Below, piece after piece: positions 27,957 to 36,788 of a DNA stretch of 48,035 bases. The position numbers were made by a program, and so were the translations under genes. Each line of letters starts with the position of its first letter. Position 1 is the stretch's first letter. Source of the stretch: Nocardioidaceae bacterium (GTDB taxonomy: Bacteria > Actinomycetota > Actinomycetes > Propionibacteriales > Nocardioidaceae); the NCBI GenBank assembly GCA_025927595.1, contig JAICLD010000002.1, forward strand, positions 1 through 48,035, written 5' to 3'. The notes beneath the pieces are model-generated. The model did no database searches. It was not told the origin of the DNA and was given only the letters and a program-made list of their open reading frames with translations.

Positions 27957-28654
27957 CGCCGGACCGCCCCCGAGACGTGCGGGTGCTCGTCGTCGAGGAC
28001 GAGGAGCTGTCGGCGCAGGCGCACGCCGACTACGTCCGTCGTACGGCGGGGTTCGAGCTGGCCGGGGTGGCCCGGTCGTCGGTCGAGACGCTGCGGGCGC
28101 TGCGGGCCGACGGAGCGGTGGACCTGGTGCTGCTGGACATGCACCTGCCCGACGGGCACGGGCTCGGGCTGCTGCGAGCGATGCGCGCGGAGGGTCACCT
28201 GTGCGACGTGATCGCGGTGACCGCGGCCCGCGACGTCGAGGTGGTCAAGCGGGCCGTCTCGCAGGGCGTGGTGCTCTACCTGCTCAAGCCGTTCACCTAC
28301 GCGGGGTTCCGCAGCAAGCTCGAGCAGTACGCCGACTACCGCCGACGGCTCAGCGACGACACCGGCCCGCTCGGCCAGGACGAGGTCGACCGGGTCCTGG
28401 GCGTGCTGCGGGCGACGCCGCGACGGTCGGCGGTCCCCAAGGGCATGAGCGTCGACACGCTACGGGAGGTGACGCTGGCGCTGCGCGACGGCGTCGGCCG
28501 CTCCGCCTCCGAGCTCGCCGGCGACATCGGCAGCTCGCGGGTCACCGCACGGCGCTACCTGGAGTACCTCGCGGCGGAGGAGGTCGTCGAGCGCAGCGTC
28601 CGGTACGGCGGCAGCGGCCGCCCCGAGGTGGAGTACCGCTGGACGGGTGCCTGA
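27953..28654 (+). CDS. Response regulator, CitB/DcuR type
   Basis: The 233-residue protein starts at GTG 27953 overlapping the kinase stop. The receiver domain (VRVLVVEDEELSAQAHADYV) has phosphoacceptor Asp in LVLLDMHLPDGHG and the conserved Lys in YLLKPFTYAGF. The C-terminal winged helix (SASELAGDIGSSRVTARRYL) is the CitB/DcuR type. It probably activates the divergent dctA gene in response to the ligand sensed by the kinase. It ends 5 bases from the convergent ispG stop; the two stop codons sit in the small palindrome CTGACC-C-GGTCAG (28651-28663). Confidence 0.94.
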   Translation: MTPDRPRDVRVLVVEDEELSAQAHADYVRRTAGFELAGVARSSVETLRALRADGAVDLVLLDMHLPDGHGLGLLRAMRAEGHLCDVIAVTAARDVEVVKRAVSQGVVLYLLKPFTYAGFRSKLEQYADYRRRLSDDTGPLGQDEVDRVLGVLRATPRRSAVPKGMSVDTLREVTLALRDGVGRSASELAGDIGSSRVTARRYLEYLAAEEVVERSVRYGGSGRPEVEYRWTGA

Positions 28655-28659
28655 CCCGG

Positions 28660-29817
28660 TCAGCCGACCGTGACGGTGGCGCCGCCGCCGCCGTCGACCG
28701 CCGGCTCGAGCTCCTCGGCGATCCGCATCGCCTCCTCGATCAGGGTCTCGACGATCTTCGACTCCGGGACGGTCTTGACGACCTCGCCCTTGACGAAGAT
28801 CTGGCCCTTGCCGTTGCCCGAGGCGACGCCGAGGTCGGCCTCGCGCGCCTCGCCGGGACCGTTGACGACGCAGCCCATGACCGCGACCCGCAGCGGGACC
28901 TCGAGCCCGTCGAGCCCGGCCGTCACCTCGTCCGCGAGCTTGTAGACGTCGACCTGGGCCCGCCCGCACGACGGGCAGGAGACGATCTCGAGGCGACGCG
29001 GGCGCAGGTTGAGCGACTCCAGGATCTGCAGGCCGACCTTGACCTCCTCGACCGGAGGCGCGGACAGCGAGACCCGGATCGTGTCGCCGATCCCCTTCGA
29101 CAGCAGCGCACCGAACGCCACGCTGCTCTTGATCGTGCCCTGGAACGCCGGGCCTGCCTCGGTGACGCCGAGGTGGAGCGGCCAGTCCCCGCGCTCGGCG
29201 AGCATCTCGTAGGCCCTCACCATCACGACCGGGTCGTTGTGCTTGACCGAGATCTTGAAGTCGTGGAAGTCGTGCTCCTCGAACAGGGACGCCTCCCAGA
29301 CGGCGGACTCCACGAGCGCCTCGGGCGTGGCGCGGCCGTGCTTCTCCAGGAGCCGCTTGTCGAGACTGCCGGCGTTGACGCCGATCCGGATCGACGTACC
29401 GCGGTCCTTGGCGGCCCGGGCGATCTGCTTCACCTGGTCGTCGAAGCGGCGGATGTTGCCCGGGTTGACCCGTACGGCGGCGCAGCCGGCGTCGATCGCG
29501 GCGAAGACGTACTTGGGCTGGAAGTGGATGTCGGCGATGACCGGGATCTGCGAGTGCGACGCGATCTGCGGCAGCGCCTCGGCGTCGTCCTGCGACGGGC
29601 AGGCCACCCGCACGATGTCGCAGCCGGCAGCGGTGAGCTCGGCGATCTGCTGCAGCGTCGTGTTGACGTCGGCGGTCAGCGTCGTGGTCATCGACTGCAC
29701 GGAGATCGGCGCGTCGCCGCCGACCAGGACCGTCCCCACCTTGATCTGGCGGCTCCGCCGCCGGGGTGCCAGCACCGGCGGAGGGGCGGCCGGCATGCCG
29801 AGGTTGACCGAGGTCAT
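28660..29817 (-). CDS. ispG: 4-hydroxy-3-methylbut-2-en-1-yl diphosphate synthase
   Basis: The 385-residue [4Fe-4S] enzyme performs the penultimate step of the MEP isoprenoid pathway. The N-terminal TIM-barrel part shows [19 protein letters not shown] and RVNPGNI; the cluster-binding cysteines are in [11 protein letters not shown] and [13 protein letters not shown]. The start at ATG 29817 has AAGAAGGAAG upstream. It lies downstream of rip and dxr on the same strand, 73 bases after rip. Confidence 0.97.
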   Translation of the reverse strand: MTSVNLGMPAAPPPVLAPRRRSRQIKVGTVLVGGDAPISVQSMTTTLTADVNTTLQQIAELTAAGCDIVRVACPSQDDAEALPQIASHSQIPVIADIHFQPKYVFAAIDAGCAAVRVNPGNIRRFDDQVKQIARAAKDRGTSIRIGVNAGSLDKRLLEKHGRATPEALVESAVWEASLFEEHDFHDFKISVKHNDPVVMVRAYEMLAERGDWPLHLGVTEAGPAFQGTIKSSVAFGALLSKGIGDTIRVSLSAPPVEEVKVGLQILESLNLRPRRLEIVSCPSCGRAQVDVYKLADEVTAGLDGLEVPLRVAVMGCVVNGPGEAREADLGVASGNGKGQIFVKGEVVKTVPESKIVETLIEEAMRIAEELEPAVDGGGGATVTVG

Positions 29818-29890
29818 CGTCTTCCTTCTTGTCTGCTTGTCTGCGTGTCGAGCGGTTCGTGGTGCCGTTCGTGTGCCCGGGGTGGGAGCG

Positions 29891-31210
29891 CTAGCTGAGG
29901 CTGACCGGCGCGACGATGTCGGCGTAGATCAGAACGACGCTCGCCACCAGGATGACACCGGCCATGACGTACCCCACCGGGAGCAGCTTGGCGACGTCGA
30001 CGAAGCCGGGGTCGGGGCGGCGGAGCAGCTTCGCGACGGCCCGCCGCAGCGCCTCGTAGACGGCGCCGGCCATCTGACCGCCGTCGAGGGGGAGCAGCGG
30101 CACCAGGTTCAGGACCCCGAGGAAGAGGTTGAGCCCGGCGAGCAGGCCGACGACGCTGAAGATCCCGTCGCTCAGCGGGACGCCCCGCTGGCTGGTCAGC
30201 TCGCCCGCGACGCGTCCCGCGCCGACGACGCTCATCGGGCCGTTCGGGTCCCGCTTCTCCAGACCGACCGCGGCCCGGGCGACGTGGTAGAGCTTCACCG
30301 GCAGCGAGCCGATCGCCTTGACGGTCTCCCAGGTGCCGCTGGCCATGGTGGACACGACGTAGCCGGGCCCCTGCCGGACGTAGCCGGCCGTCGGGACCAC
30401 CCCGAGGAAGCCCGTGCGGGTCAGCTGGTCGGAGCCGCCGGGGACCGGTCGCGCGGTGACGGTCGTGCTCGTGTGCAGCGTCCGCCGGTGACCGGCGCGC
30501 TCGACCACGATCGTGGCGGCACCGGCGTCGTTCGCGGCGATCACCTTGCGCAGCTGCCACCAGGTCGAGACCGGGGTGCCGTTGAACGACACGATCCGGT
30601 CACCGGGGCGGATCCCGGCCTTCTTGGCGGGAGCCTCGGGGTCCGCGGCCGTGCAGGGCCGCTCGGACGCGTCCGCCGACGTGGTCGCGATGACGCACTG
30701 CGAGACCTGTCCCACCACGGTGCTGCCGGTGTCGGGCACCAGCGCACCGCGGCCCATGAACACGACCGCGAACAGCAGGAACGCCAGGACCAGGTTGGTG
30801 GCGACGCCCGAGCCCATGATCACGAGCTTCTTCCACCACGACAGCCGGTAGAAGAGGCGGTCCTCGTCGCCCTCCTCCACCAGGTCGTACTCCGCCGAGC
30901 GCGCGTCGCGGATCAGCTGCGACACGACGCCCGTGTTCGAGCCGCGCAGCGCCGACGGGTCGTCCCCGTCGCCGGGCGGCAGCATCCCGACGAGCTTGAC
31001 GTAGCCGCCGAAGGGCACCGCCTTGACGCCGTACTCGGTCTCGCCGCGGCGGCGGGACCACACCGTCGGCCCGAAGCCGACGAAGTACTGGGTCACCTTG
31101 ACGCCGAACAGCTTGCCCGGCACGAGGTGGCCGAGCTCGTGCAGGCCGATGGACGCGGCGACGCCGACGGCGAACACCAGCACCCCGAGCACGAACATGA
31201 GCACGGTCAT
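29891..31210 (-). CDS. Site-2 protease, Rip1/RseP family
   Basis: The 439-residue membrane zinc protease starts at ATG 31210 in an ATGA overlap with dxr. TM1 contains the zinc motif [11 protein letters not shown] (HExxH). A PDZ domain lies near residues 185-290 ([20 protein letters not shown]), and a C-terminal TM has [13 protein letters not shown] with the third zinc ligand Asp. In mycobacteria Rip1 cleaves anti-sigma factors. An extended upstream start (31255) is less likely because of the overlap and homology. The dxr-rip-ispG order is conserved in actinobacteria. Confidence 0.94.
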   Translation of the reverse strand: MTVLMFVLGVLVFAVGVAASIGLHELGHLVPGKLFGVKVTQYFVGFGPTVWSRRRGETEYGVKAVPFGGYVKLVGMLPPGDGDDPSALRGSNTGVVSQLIRDARSAEYDLVEEGDEDRLFYRLSWWKKLVIMGSGVATNLVLAFLLFAVVFMGRGALVPDTGSTVVGQVSQCVIATTSADASERPCTAADPEAPAKKAGIRPGDRIVSFNGTPVSTWWQLRKVIAANDAGAATIVVERAGHRRTLHTSTTVTARPVPGGSDQLTRTGFLGVVPTAGYVRQGPGYVVSTMASGTWETVKAIGSLPVKLYHVARAAVGLEKRDPNGPMSVVGAGRVAGELTSQRGVPLSDGIFSVVGLLAGLNLFLGVLNLVPLLPLDGGQMAGAVYEALRRAVAKLLRRPDPGFVDVAKLLPVGYVMAGVILVASVVLIYADIVAPVSLS

Positions 31211-32325
31211 CTCGCGGTGGTCCCGGTTCCTCTCCTCGCCTCGGCACGTGCCCAAGCGTCGGCCGCCAGCACGTCCTCGACGGTCACGTCCGTCGGGTTC
31301 GAGGGTACGTCGTGCGAGCGCAGGACCCGCTCGATCGTCGGCACGATGTCGGTGAACCTCGTCTCACCGTCGAGGAACGCCTGCACGCAGACCTCGTTCG
31401 CCGCGTTGTAGACCGCCGGCGCCGTGCCGCCGCGGACCCCGGCCTCGCGAGCCAGCCGGACGGCGGGGAACGCCTCGTCGTCGAGCGGCAGGAACTCCCA
31501 CGTCTGCGCGGCGGTCCAGTCGACCGGCGGTGCGGCGTCCGGGACCCGGTCGGGCCAGCCGAGGCCGAGCGCGATCGGGACCAGCATCGAGGGCGGCGAA
31601 GCCTGGGCCAGCGTCGAGCCGTCGACGAACTCGACCATGGAGTGCACGACGGACGTGGGGTGGACGACGACCTCGATGCGGTCGAACGGGACCCCGAAGA
31701 GCAGGTGCGCCTCGATCACCTCGAGCCCCTTGTTCACCAGCGTCGCGGAGTTCAGCGTGACCACCGGCCCCATCGACCAGGTGGGGTGCGCCAGGGCCTG
31801 CCGGGGCGTCACGTCGTGCAGCTGCTCGGGCCGGCGGCCGCGGAACGGCCCGCCACTGGCGGTGAGCACGAGCCGGCGCACCTCGTCGGCGCGGCCGGCG
31901 CGCAGGCACTGGGCCAGCGCGCTGTGCTCGGAGTCGACCGGGACGATCTGGCCGGGCCGGGCGCGGCGGGTCACGACCGGGCCGCCGATGATCAGCGACT
32001 CCTTGTTGGCCAGCGCGAGCGTGCGGCCGGCGTCCAGCGCGGCCAGCGTCGGCCGCAGGCCCACGGCGCCGGTCATGCCGTTGAGCACCACGTCGCACTC
32101 CAGCCCGGCGGCGTGGCAGGAGGCCTCCTCGCCGAGGTCGGCGAAGGCCGGCGCGAACTCCGCGACCTGCGCGGCGAACAGGTCGGGCCGCGACCCTGCA
32201 GCGGTGAGGGCCACCACCCGGAACCGGTCCGGGTTGGCCCGGACGACCTCGAGCGCCTGGGTGCCGATCGAGCCTGTGGAGCCCAGAAGCACGACGTCGC
32301 GGCGACTGCTCGGCGGGGGAGGCAC
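31207..32325 (-). CDS. dxr: 1-deoxy-D-xylulose-5-phosphate reductoisomerase
   Basis: The 372-residue NADPH enzyme converts DXP to MEP. The start is GTG 32325 ([19 protein letters not shown]); the open frame extends further upstream but homology does not. Motifs are [14 protein letters not shown] (NADPH), [31 protein letters not shown] and [20 protein letters not shown]. It is divergent from gabT with only 31 bases between the starts, so the promoters must overlap. Confidence 0.96.
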   Translation of the reverse strand: MPPPPSSRRDVVLLGSTGSIGTQALEVVRANPDRFRVVALTAAGSRPDLFAAQVAEFAPAFADLGEEASCHAAGLECDVVLNGMTGAVGLRPTLAALDAGRTLALANKESLIIGGPVVTRRARPGQIVPVDSEHSALAQCLRAGRADEVRRLVLTASGGPFRGRRPEQLHDVTPRQALAHPTWSMGPVVTLNSATLVNKGLEVIEAHLLFGVPFDRIEVVVHPTSVVHSMVEFVDGSTLAQASPPSMLVPIALGLGWPDRVPDAAPPVDWTAAQTWEFLPLDDEAFPAVRLAREAGVRGGTAPAVYNAANEVCVQAFLDGETRFTDIVPTIERVLRSHDVPSNPTDVTVEDVLAADAWARAEARRGTGTTAR

Positions 32326-32343
32326 CCACCCATCCTGCCGGAC

Positions 32344-32349
32344 TAGGGT
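32344..32349 (+). promoter_or_regulatory. Leaderless-type -10 box of gabT
   Basis: TAGGGT is followed by seven bases and then GTG 32357, with no ribosome site. A clear -35 is not visible. It lies in the 31-base gap shared with divergent dxr. Confidence 0.5.
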
Positions 32350-32356
32350 GGGCACC

Positions 32357-33754
32357 GTGACCTTCACCTCGACCGACACCCCCGTCACCGCCCCCGGCAC
32401 CGCGCCCGCCTCCTCCACGGCCGGCGGCCCCGGGCTCCCCCAGGAGCGGCGCCTCGTCACGGCGATCCCCGGACCCCGCTCACAGGAGCGCTTCGAGCGA
32501 CGCGGCCGGCATGTCGCCGCCGGGGTGGGCACCACCCTGCCCGTCTTCGTCGAGTCCGCGGGCGGCGGCGTCCTCGTGGACGTCGACGGCAACTCGCTGA
32601 TCGACCTCGGCTCGGGCATCGCGGTCGTCGGCGTCGGCAACGCCGCCCCGCACGTCGTCGACCGCGTCGTCGAGCAGGTCCGCGCGTTCACCCACACCTG
32701 CTTCATGGTCACGCCCTACGACGTGTACGTCGACGTGTGCGAGCAGCTCGGGGAGCTGACGCCCGGCGACCACGACAAGCGCTCGGCGCTGTTCAACTCC
32801 GGCGCCGAGGCGGTCGAGAACGCCGTCAAGGTGGCCCGCTCCTACACCGGGCGCAGCGCCGTGGCCGTCGTCGACCACGCCTACCACGGCCGCACGAACC
32901 TCACGATGGCGATGACCGCGAAGTCGATGCCCTACAAGCACGGGTTCGGGCCGTTCGCCAACGAGGTGTACCGGGTCCCGACGTCCTACCCGTTCCGGGA
33001 GCCGACGGCGATCTCCGGCGAGCAGGCGGCCGATCGCGCGATCGACGTACTCGAGAAGCAGGTGGGGGCGACCGACCTCGCGTGCCTGGTGATCGAGCCG
33101 ATCCTCGGCGAGGGCGGATTCGTGGTGCCGGCCGACGGGTTCCTGCCTCGGCTGCGGGAGTGGACCGCGGCGCACGGCGTGGTGCTGGTCGCCGACGAGA
33201 TCCAGACCGGCTTCTGCCGCACGGGCGACTGGTTCGCGTGCGACCACGAGGGCGTCGTCCCCGACCTGATCACGACCGCGAAGGGGATCGCCGGCGGCCT
33301 GCCGCTCTCGGCGGTGACCGGCCGCGCGGAGATCATGGACTCCGTGCACAACGGCGGCCTGGGCGGCACCTACGGCGGCAACCCGGTCGCCTGCGCGGCG
33401 GCGCTCGGCGCCATCGCGACCATGCGCGAGGACAACCTGTGCGGGCGGGCCCGCGAGATCGGCGAGCTCGTCGGCGGCCGGCTGCGCGGGATCGCCGAGC
33501 GGCACCCCTGTATCGGCGACGTCCGCGGCCGCGGCGCGATGATGGCGGTCGAGGTCGTCGACGAGGACGGCCGCAGCCCGCACCCGGTGCGTGCGGCGGC
33601 GGTCTCGGCGTACTGCCACTCCCAGGGAGTCGTGACGCTGACCTGCGGGACCTACGGCAACGTGCTGCGGTTCCTGCCGCCGCTGGTGATCTCCGACGCC
33701 CTGCTCGGGGAGGGGTTCGACGTCGTCGCCGAGGCCTTCGACGCCACCGCCTGA
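32357..33754 (+). CDS. gabT: 4-aminobutyrate (GABA) aminotransferase
   Basis: A 465-residue class-III PLP aminotransferase. Motifs are [52 protein letters not shown] (PLP-binding Asp) and [19 protein letters not shown] (Schiff-base Lys). It matches actinobacterial GabT, which converts GABA and 2-oxoglutarate to succinate semialdehyde and glutamate. The first about 30 residues ([20 protein letters not shown]) are disordered. Beside the aminobutyraldehyde dehydrogenase it would complete putrescine-to-succinate-semialdehyde degradation; no gabD is visible in the window. Confidence 0.93.
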   Translation: MTFTSTDTPVTAPGTAPASSTAGGPGLPQERRLVTAIPGPRSQERFERRGRHVAAGVGTTLPVFVESAGGGVLVDVDGNSLIDLGSGIAVVGVGNAAPHVVDRVVEQVRAFTHTCFMVTPYDVYVDVCEQLGELTPGDHDKRSALFNSGAEAVENAVKVARSYTGRSAVAVVDHAYHGRTNLTMAMTAKSMPYKHGFGPFANEVYRVPTSYPFREPTAISGEQAADRAIDVLEKQVGATDLACLVIEPILGEGGFVVPADGFLPRLREWTAAHGVVLVADEIQTGFCRTGDWFACDHEGVVPDLITTAKGIAGGLPLSAVTGRAEIMDSVHNGGLGGTYGGNPVACAAALGAIATMREDNLCGRAREIGELVGGRLRGIAERHPCIGDVRGRGAMMAVEVVDEDGRSPHPVRAAAVSAYCHSQGVVTLTCGTYGNVLRFLPPLVISDALLGEGFDVVAEAFDATA

Positions 33755-33762
33755 CCCGCCGC

Positions 33763-33965
33763 GACGGCGCGTCTGGCGCTTCCCGACCCGGTGAGACGGC
33801 GCGTCTGGCGTCCTACGAGGCGGTGAGACGGCGCGTCTGGCGTCCTACGAGGCGGTGAGACGGCGCGTCTGGTGAAGTTGCCCCGCCAAATGCGCCGGGT
33901 CAGCAGCACACCGCCCGCCAGACGCGCCGGGTCAGCAGCATGCAGCCCGCCAGACGCGCCGGGTC
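33763..33965. repeat. 32-bp-period repeat array with converging orientations
   Basis: Four cores GACGGCGCGTCTGG start at 33763, 33795, 33827 and 33859, exactly 32 bases apart. Three cores in inverted orientation, CCAGACGCGCCGGGTC (the first degenerate), start at 33886, 33918 and 33950, again 32 apart. Most direct units contain the palindrome AGACG-GCG-CGTCT. The array fills the gap between convergent gabT (stop 33754) and the saccharopine-like gene (stop 33999). The remaining 33966-33998 shows nothing recognisable. Confidence 0.9.
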
Positions 33966-33998
33966 GGCAGCTTGCAGGCGATCGGTCGTACGTCGGAG

Positions 33999-35228
33999 CT
34001 AGTCCTGCGGCGGGGGACGGTCACGGCTGCCAGCGTCGCGCTGGCCCCACGGTGCGCCGTACTGCGTGAGCAGGTCCAGGAACGGGACGGCGTCGAACGC
34101 CTCGGGCCCGAGCACACCTGTCCCGGACCAGGTCCCCCTGGCCAGCAGCTCCAGCGCCACGACCGGGTTGACGGCGGTCTGCCAGACGACGCACTGGTGA
34201 CCGTACTCGCTCATCGACCACTCGTTGTCCACCACGTGGTAGAGGTACGTCGACCGGGGCCGGCCGTCCTTGCCGGTCCCGGTGACCTGCAGCCCCGCGC
34301 AGGTCTTTCCGCGCATCCTCTCCCCCAGCGTCGCGGGGTCGGGGAGGCAGGCCGCGACGACGTCGCGAGGGCTGACCTCGACACCGCCGGCGCGGACCTT
34401 CTCGGTGCGGTCCAGGCCGAGCAGGTGCAGCGTCCGGAGCACGCCGATGAACTCCTCGCCGAGGCCGTACTTGAACGTCACCCGCTTCGCGTCGACCCAG
34501 CGCGGCATGAGGAGCACCTCCTCGTGCTCGACGTTGACGCACTCGACCGGCCCGATCCCCTCGGGGAAGTCGAAGACCTCCGGCTCGCTGAACGGCTCGG
34601 TCGTGAACCAGTCGCGGCCCTTCTCCCACACCACCGGCGGGTTGAGGCACTCCTCGATCGTCGTCCAGATGGAGAACGAGGGAGCGAAGTCGTGACCCGC
34701 GACGGTCAGGTTCGCCCCGTCGCGAACGCCGAGCTCGTCGATGTCCTCGAACAGGTGGTCCGCGGCGTACCTCGCGAACACGTCGGACAGCCCCGGCTCG
34801 ACGCCGATCCCGCACAGCGCGAGGCGCCCCGCGCCCTCCCAGTCGGCGGCCTTCGCGAACTGCTCGTCGCCAAGCTTCACGCCGACCTCGGAGTACGGCG
34901 CGTCGGGATGGGGCCGCGACAGGCTCATCGCCATGTCGAGGTAGTCGGCTCCCCCGTCGTACGCGCCGTCGAAGATGGGCATCACGAACCGCGGGTCGAC
35001 GGCGTTCATCACGTGGGTGACTGCGTGCTCACGGACGAGGGACGCGACGGCGGAGGCCGACGACGCGTCGACCCGTGCGGCCACGAAGCGTCCGTCGGCG
35101 GCCGCAGCCCGCTCCGCGCGCGCGAGGTCGTAGTCGCTGACGACGAGCAGCTCGAAGAAGTCGCGGCGGGCCGCGATGGAGGCGAACGCCGCGCCGACAC
35201 CGCCGGCGCCGACGAGGAGGATCCGCAC
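33999..35228 (-). CDS. Saccharopine dehydrogenase-family NAD(P)-dependent protein
   Basis: The 409-residue protein starts at GTG 35228, one base after the patD stop. The N-terminus MRILLVGAGGVGAAFASIAA is a Rossmann NAD(P)-binding motif, followed by DLARAERAAAADG and a LCGIGVEPGLSDVFARYAAD segment typical of the saccharopine dehydrogenase/Lys9-like family. Carboxy(nor)spermidine dehydrogenases belong to the same family. It is translationally coupled to the aminobutyraldehyde dehydrogenase, so a role in polyamine or GABA metabolism is inferred. The reaction is unknown; lysine degradation is the main alternative. Confidence 0.85.
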   Translation of the reverse strand: MRILLVGAGGVGAAFASIAARRDFFELLVVSDYDLARAERAAAADGRFVAARVDASSASAVASLVREHAVTHVMNAVDPRFVMPIFDGAYDGGADYLDMAMSLSRPHPDAPYSEVGVKLGDEQFAKAADWEGAGRLALCGIGVEPGLSDVFARYAADHLFEDIDELGVRDGANLTVAGHDFAPSFSIWTTIEECLNPPVVWEKGRDWFTTEPFSEPEVFDFPEGIGPVECVNVEHEEVLLMPRWVDAKRVTFKYGLGEEFIGVLRTLHLLGLDRTEKVRAGGVEVSPRDVVAACLPDPATLGERMRGKTCAGLQVTGTGKDGRPRSTYLYHVVDNEWSMSEYGHQCVVWQTAVNPVVALELLARGTWSGTGVLGPEAFDAVPFLDLLTQYGAPWGQRDAGSRDRPPPQD

Positions 35229-35229
35229 G

Positions 35230-36660
35230 CTAGGAGCCGATGTAGGACATCACGTGCTTGATCCGCGTGTAGTCCTCCAGGCCGTACATGGAGAGGTCCT
35301 TGCCGTAGCCGCTGTGCTTGAACCCGCCGTGCGGCATCTCCGCGACGATCGGGATGTGGGTGTTGATCCACACGCACCCGAAGTCGAGGTGCTTGGCCAT
35401 GCGCATCGCCCGACCGTGGTCCTTGGTCCACACCGAGGAGGCGAGGCCGTACTTCACGCCGTTGGCCCAGCGCAGGGCCTCCTGCTCGTCGCTGAACCTC
35501 TGGACGGTGATGACGGGTCCGAAGATCTCGTCCTGGATGACCTCGTCGTCCTGACGCAGCCCGGAGACGACGGTCGGGGCGTAGAAGAAGCCCTGGTCGC
35601 CCTGCCGCGCGCCGCCGGTCTCCACGCTCGCGTGGTCGGGCAGCCGCTCGAGCATGCCGCTGACCCGGTCGAGCTGGCTGCGGTTGTTGAGGGGGCCGTA
35701 CAGCACGTCGTCGTCGGGCGCGCCGGTCCTGGTCGACCTGGCCTGCTCGGTGAGGGCGGCGACGAAGTCCTGGTGGACGCCCGGGCCGGCGAGCACGCGG
35801 GTCGCCGCCGTGCAGTCCTGGCCGGCGTTGAAGTAGCCGGCCGCCGCGATGCCCTCGGCCGCGGCCTCCACGTCGGCGTCGTCGAACACGATGACCGGCG
35901 CCTTGCCGCCGAGCTCGAGGTGCGCGCGCTTGAGCTGGGCTGCCGCGGAGCCCGCGACCTCCATGCCCGCGCGGACGGAGCCGGTGATCGACACCATCTG
36001 CGGCACCGGGTGCTCGACCAGCGCGCGCCCGGTGTCCCGGTCGCCGCAGACGACGTTGAACACGCCCGGCGGCAGGAACTCCTGCGCCATCTGCGCGAAC
36101 AGCGTGGTCGACGCCGGGGTGGTGTCCGACGGCTTGAGGACCACGGTGTTCCCCGCCGCGAGCGCGGGACCGATCTTCCAGACCATCATCATCAGCGGGT
36201 AGTTCCACGGCGTCACCTGCGCGACCACGCCGATGGGCTCGCGGCGGATGCTGGAGGTGTGGTCCTTGAGGTACTCGCCGGTGGCCCGGCCCTCCAGCAC
36301 GCGCGCGGCCCCCGCGAAGAACCGGAGCTGGTCCACGCACGGCGGCAGCTCCTCCTCGGCGGTCAGCTGGAGCGGCTTGCCGGTGTTCTGCGACTCCGCG
36401 CGCACGAACTCGTCGGCGCGCGACTCCAGTGCGTCCGCGATCTTCAGCAGCGCCCGCTGCCGCTCCGCCGGCGTGGTGTCGCCCCACTGCTCGAAGGCGG
36501 TCTCGGCGGCGCGCATGGCGCGGTCGACGTCCTCGGCCCCGGAGGCGGGCGCCGAGGCGTAGACCTCCCCGGTCACGGGACTGACGAGGTCGTACGTCGC
36601 GCCGTCCGCGGCGGCGACGGGCTCGCCGTTGACGATGTTGTGGAAGCTGAGGTCGGCCAT
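35230..36660 (-). CDS. patD: Gamma-aminobutyraldehyde dehydrogenase
   Basis: A 476-residue aldehyde dehydrogenase starting at ATG 36660 (MADLSFHNIVNGEP). It shows TPWNYPLMMMVWKIGPALAA, LELGGKAPVIVF (catalytic Glu) and YFNAGQDCTAATRV (catalytic Cys in GQDC, the usual form of PatD/YdcW-type enzymes). It would oxidise 4-aminobutyraldehyde from putrescine to GABA, the substrate of the nearby GabT. An earlier in-frame ATG at 36741 exists, but TAGGCT seven bases before 36660 supports the shorter form. Confidence 0.92.
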   Translation of the reverse strand: MADLSFHNIVNGEPVAAADGATYDLVSPVTGEVYASAPASGAEDVDRAMRAAETAFEQWGDTTPAERQRALLKIADALESRADEFVRAESQNTGKPLQLTAEEELPPCVDQLRFFAGAARVLEGRATGEYLKDHTSSIRREPIGVVAQVTPWNYPLMMMVWKIGPALAAGNTVVLKPSDTTPASTTLFAQMAQEFLPPGVFNVVCGDRDTGRALVEHPVPQMVSITGSVRAGMEVAGSAAAQLKRAHLELGGKAPVIVFDDADVEAAAEGIAAAGYFNAGQDCTAATRVLAGPGVHQDFVAALTEQARSTRTGAPDDDVLYGPLNNRSQLDRVSGMLERLPDHASVETGGARQGDQGFFYAPTVVSGLRQDDEVIQDEIFGPVITVQRFSDEQEALRWANGVKYGLASSVWTKDHGRAMRMAKHLDFGCVWINTHIPIVAEMPHGGFKHSGYGKDLSMYGLEDYTRIKHVMSYIGS

Positions 36661-36667
36661 GGCCCGA

Positions 36668-36673
36668 AGCCTA
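36668..36673 (-). promoter_or_regulatory. Leaderless-type -10 box of patD
   Basis: On the minus strand TAGGCT is followed by seven bases and the ATG at 36660. There is no ribosome site. The rest of the gap to 36788 has only a weak hairpin (CGACACG at 36736, CGTGTCG at 36756). Confidence 0.5.
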
Positions 36674-36788
36674 GCGATCAGGCAACGAGATCGATAGGGA
36701 GCGCCAGGAAAGACTGACGAGATCCTCCGCAGAGCCGACACGCGGGCGCGATATCCGTGTCGCCGCGCCTCCCGGGGCCGAGGGCCGG

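Noticed and set aside
28651-28663. CTGACC-C-GGTCAG palindrome containing both stop codons of convergent genes
   Set aside because: Two opposed TGA codons a few bases apart create such symmetry by themselves; not enough to call a terminator.
36736-36762. CGACACG/CGTGTCG hairpin between patD and the M1 peptidase gene
   Set aside because: The stem is short with a 13-base loop and lies upstream of the peptidase stop on the minus strand's opposite side; too weak to call a terminator.
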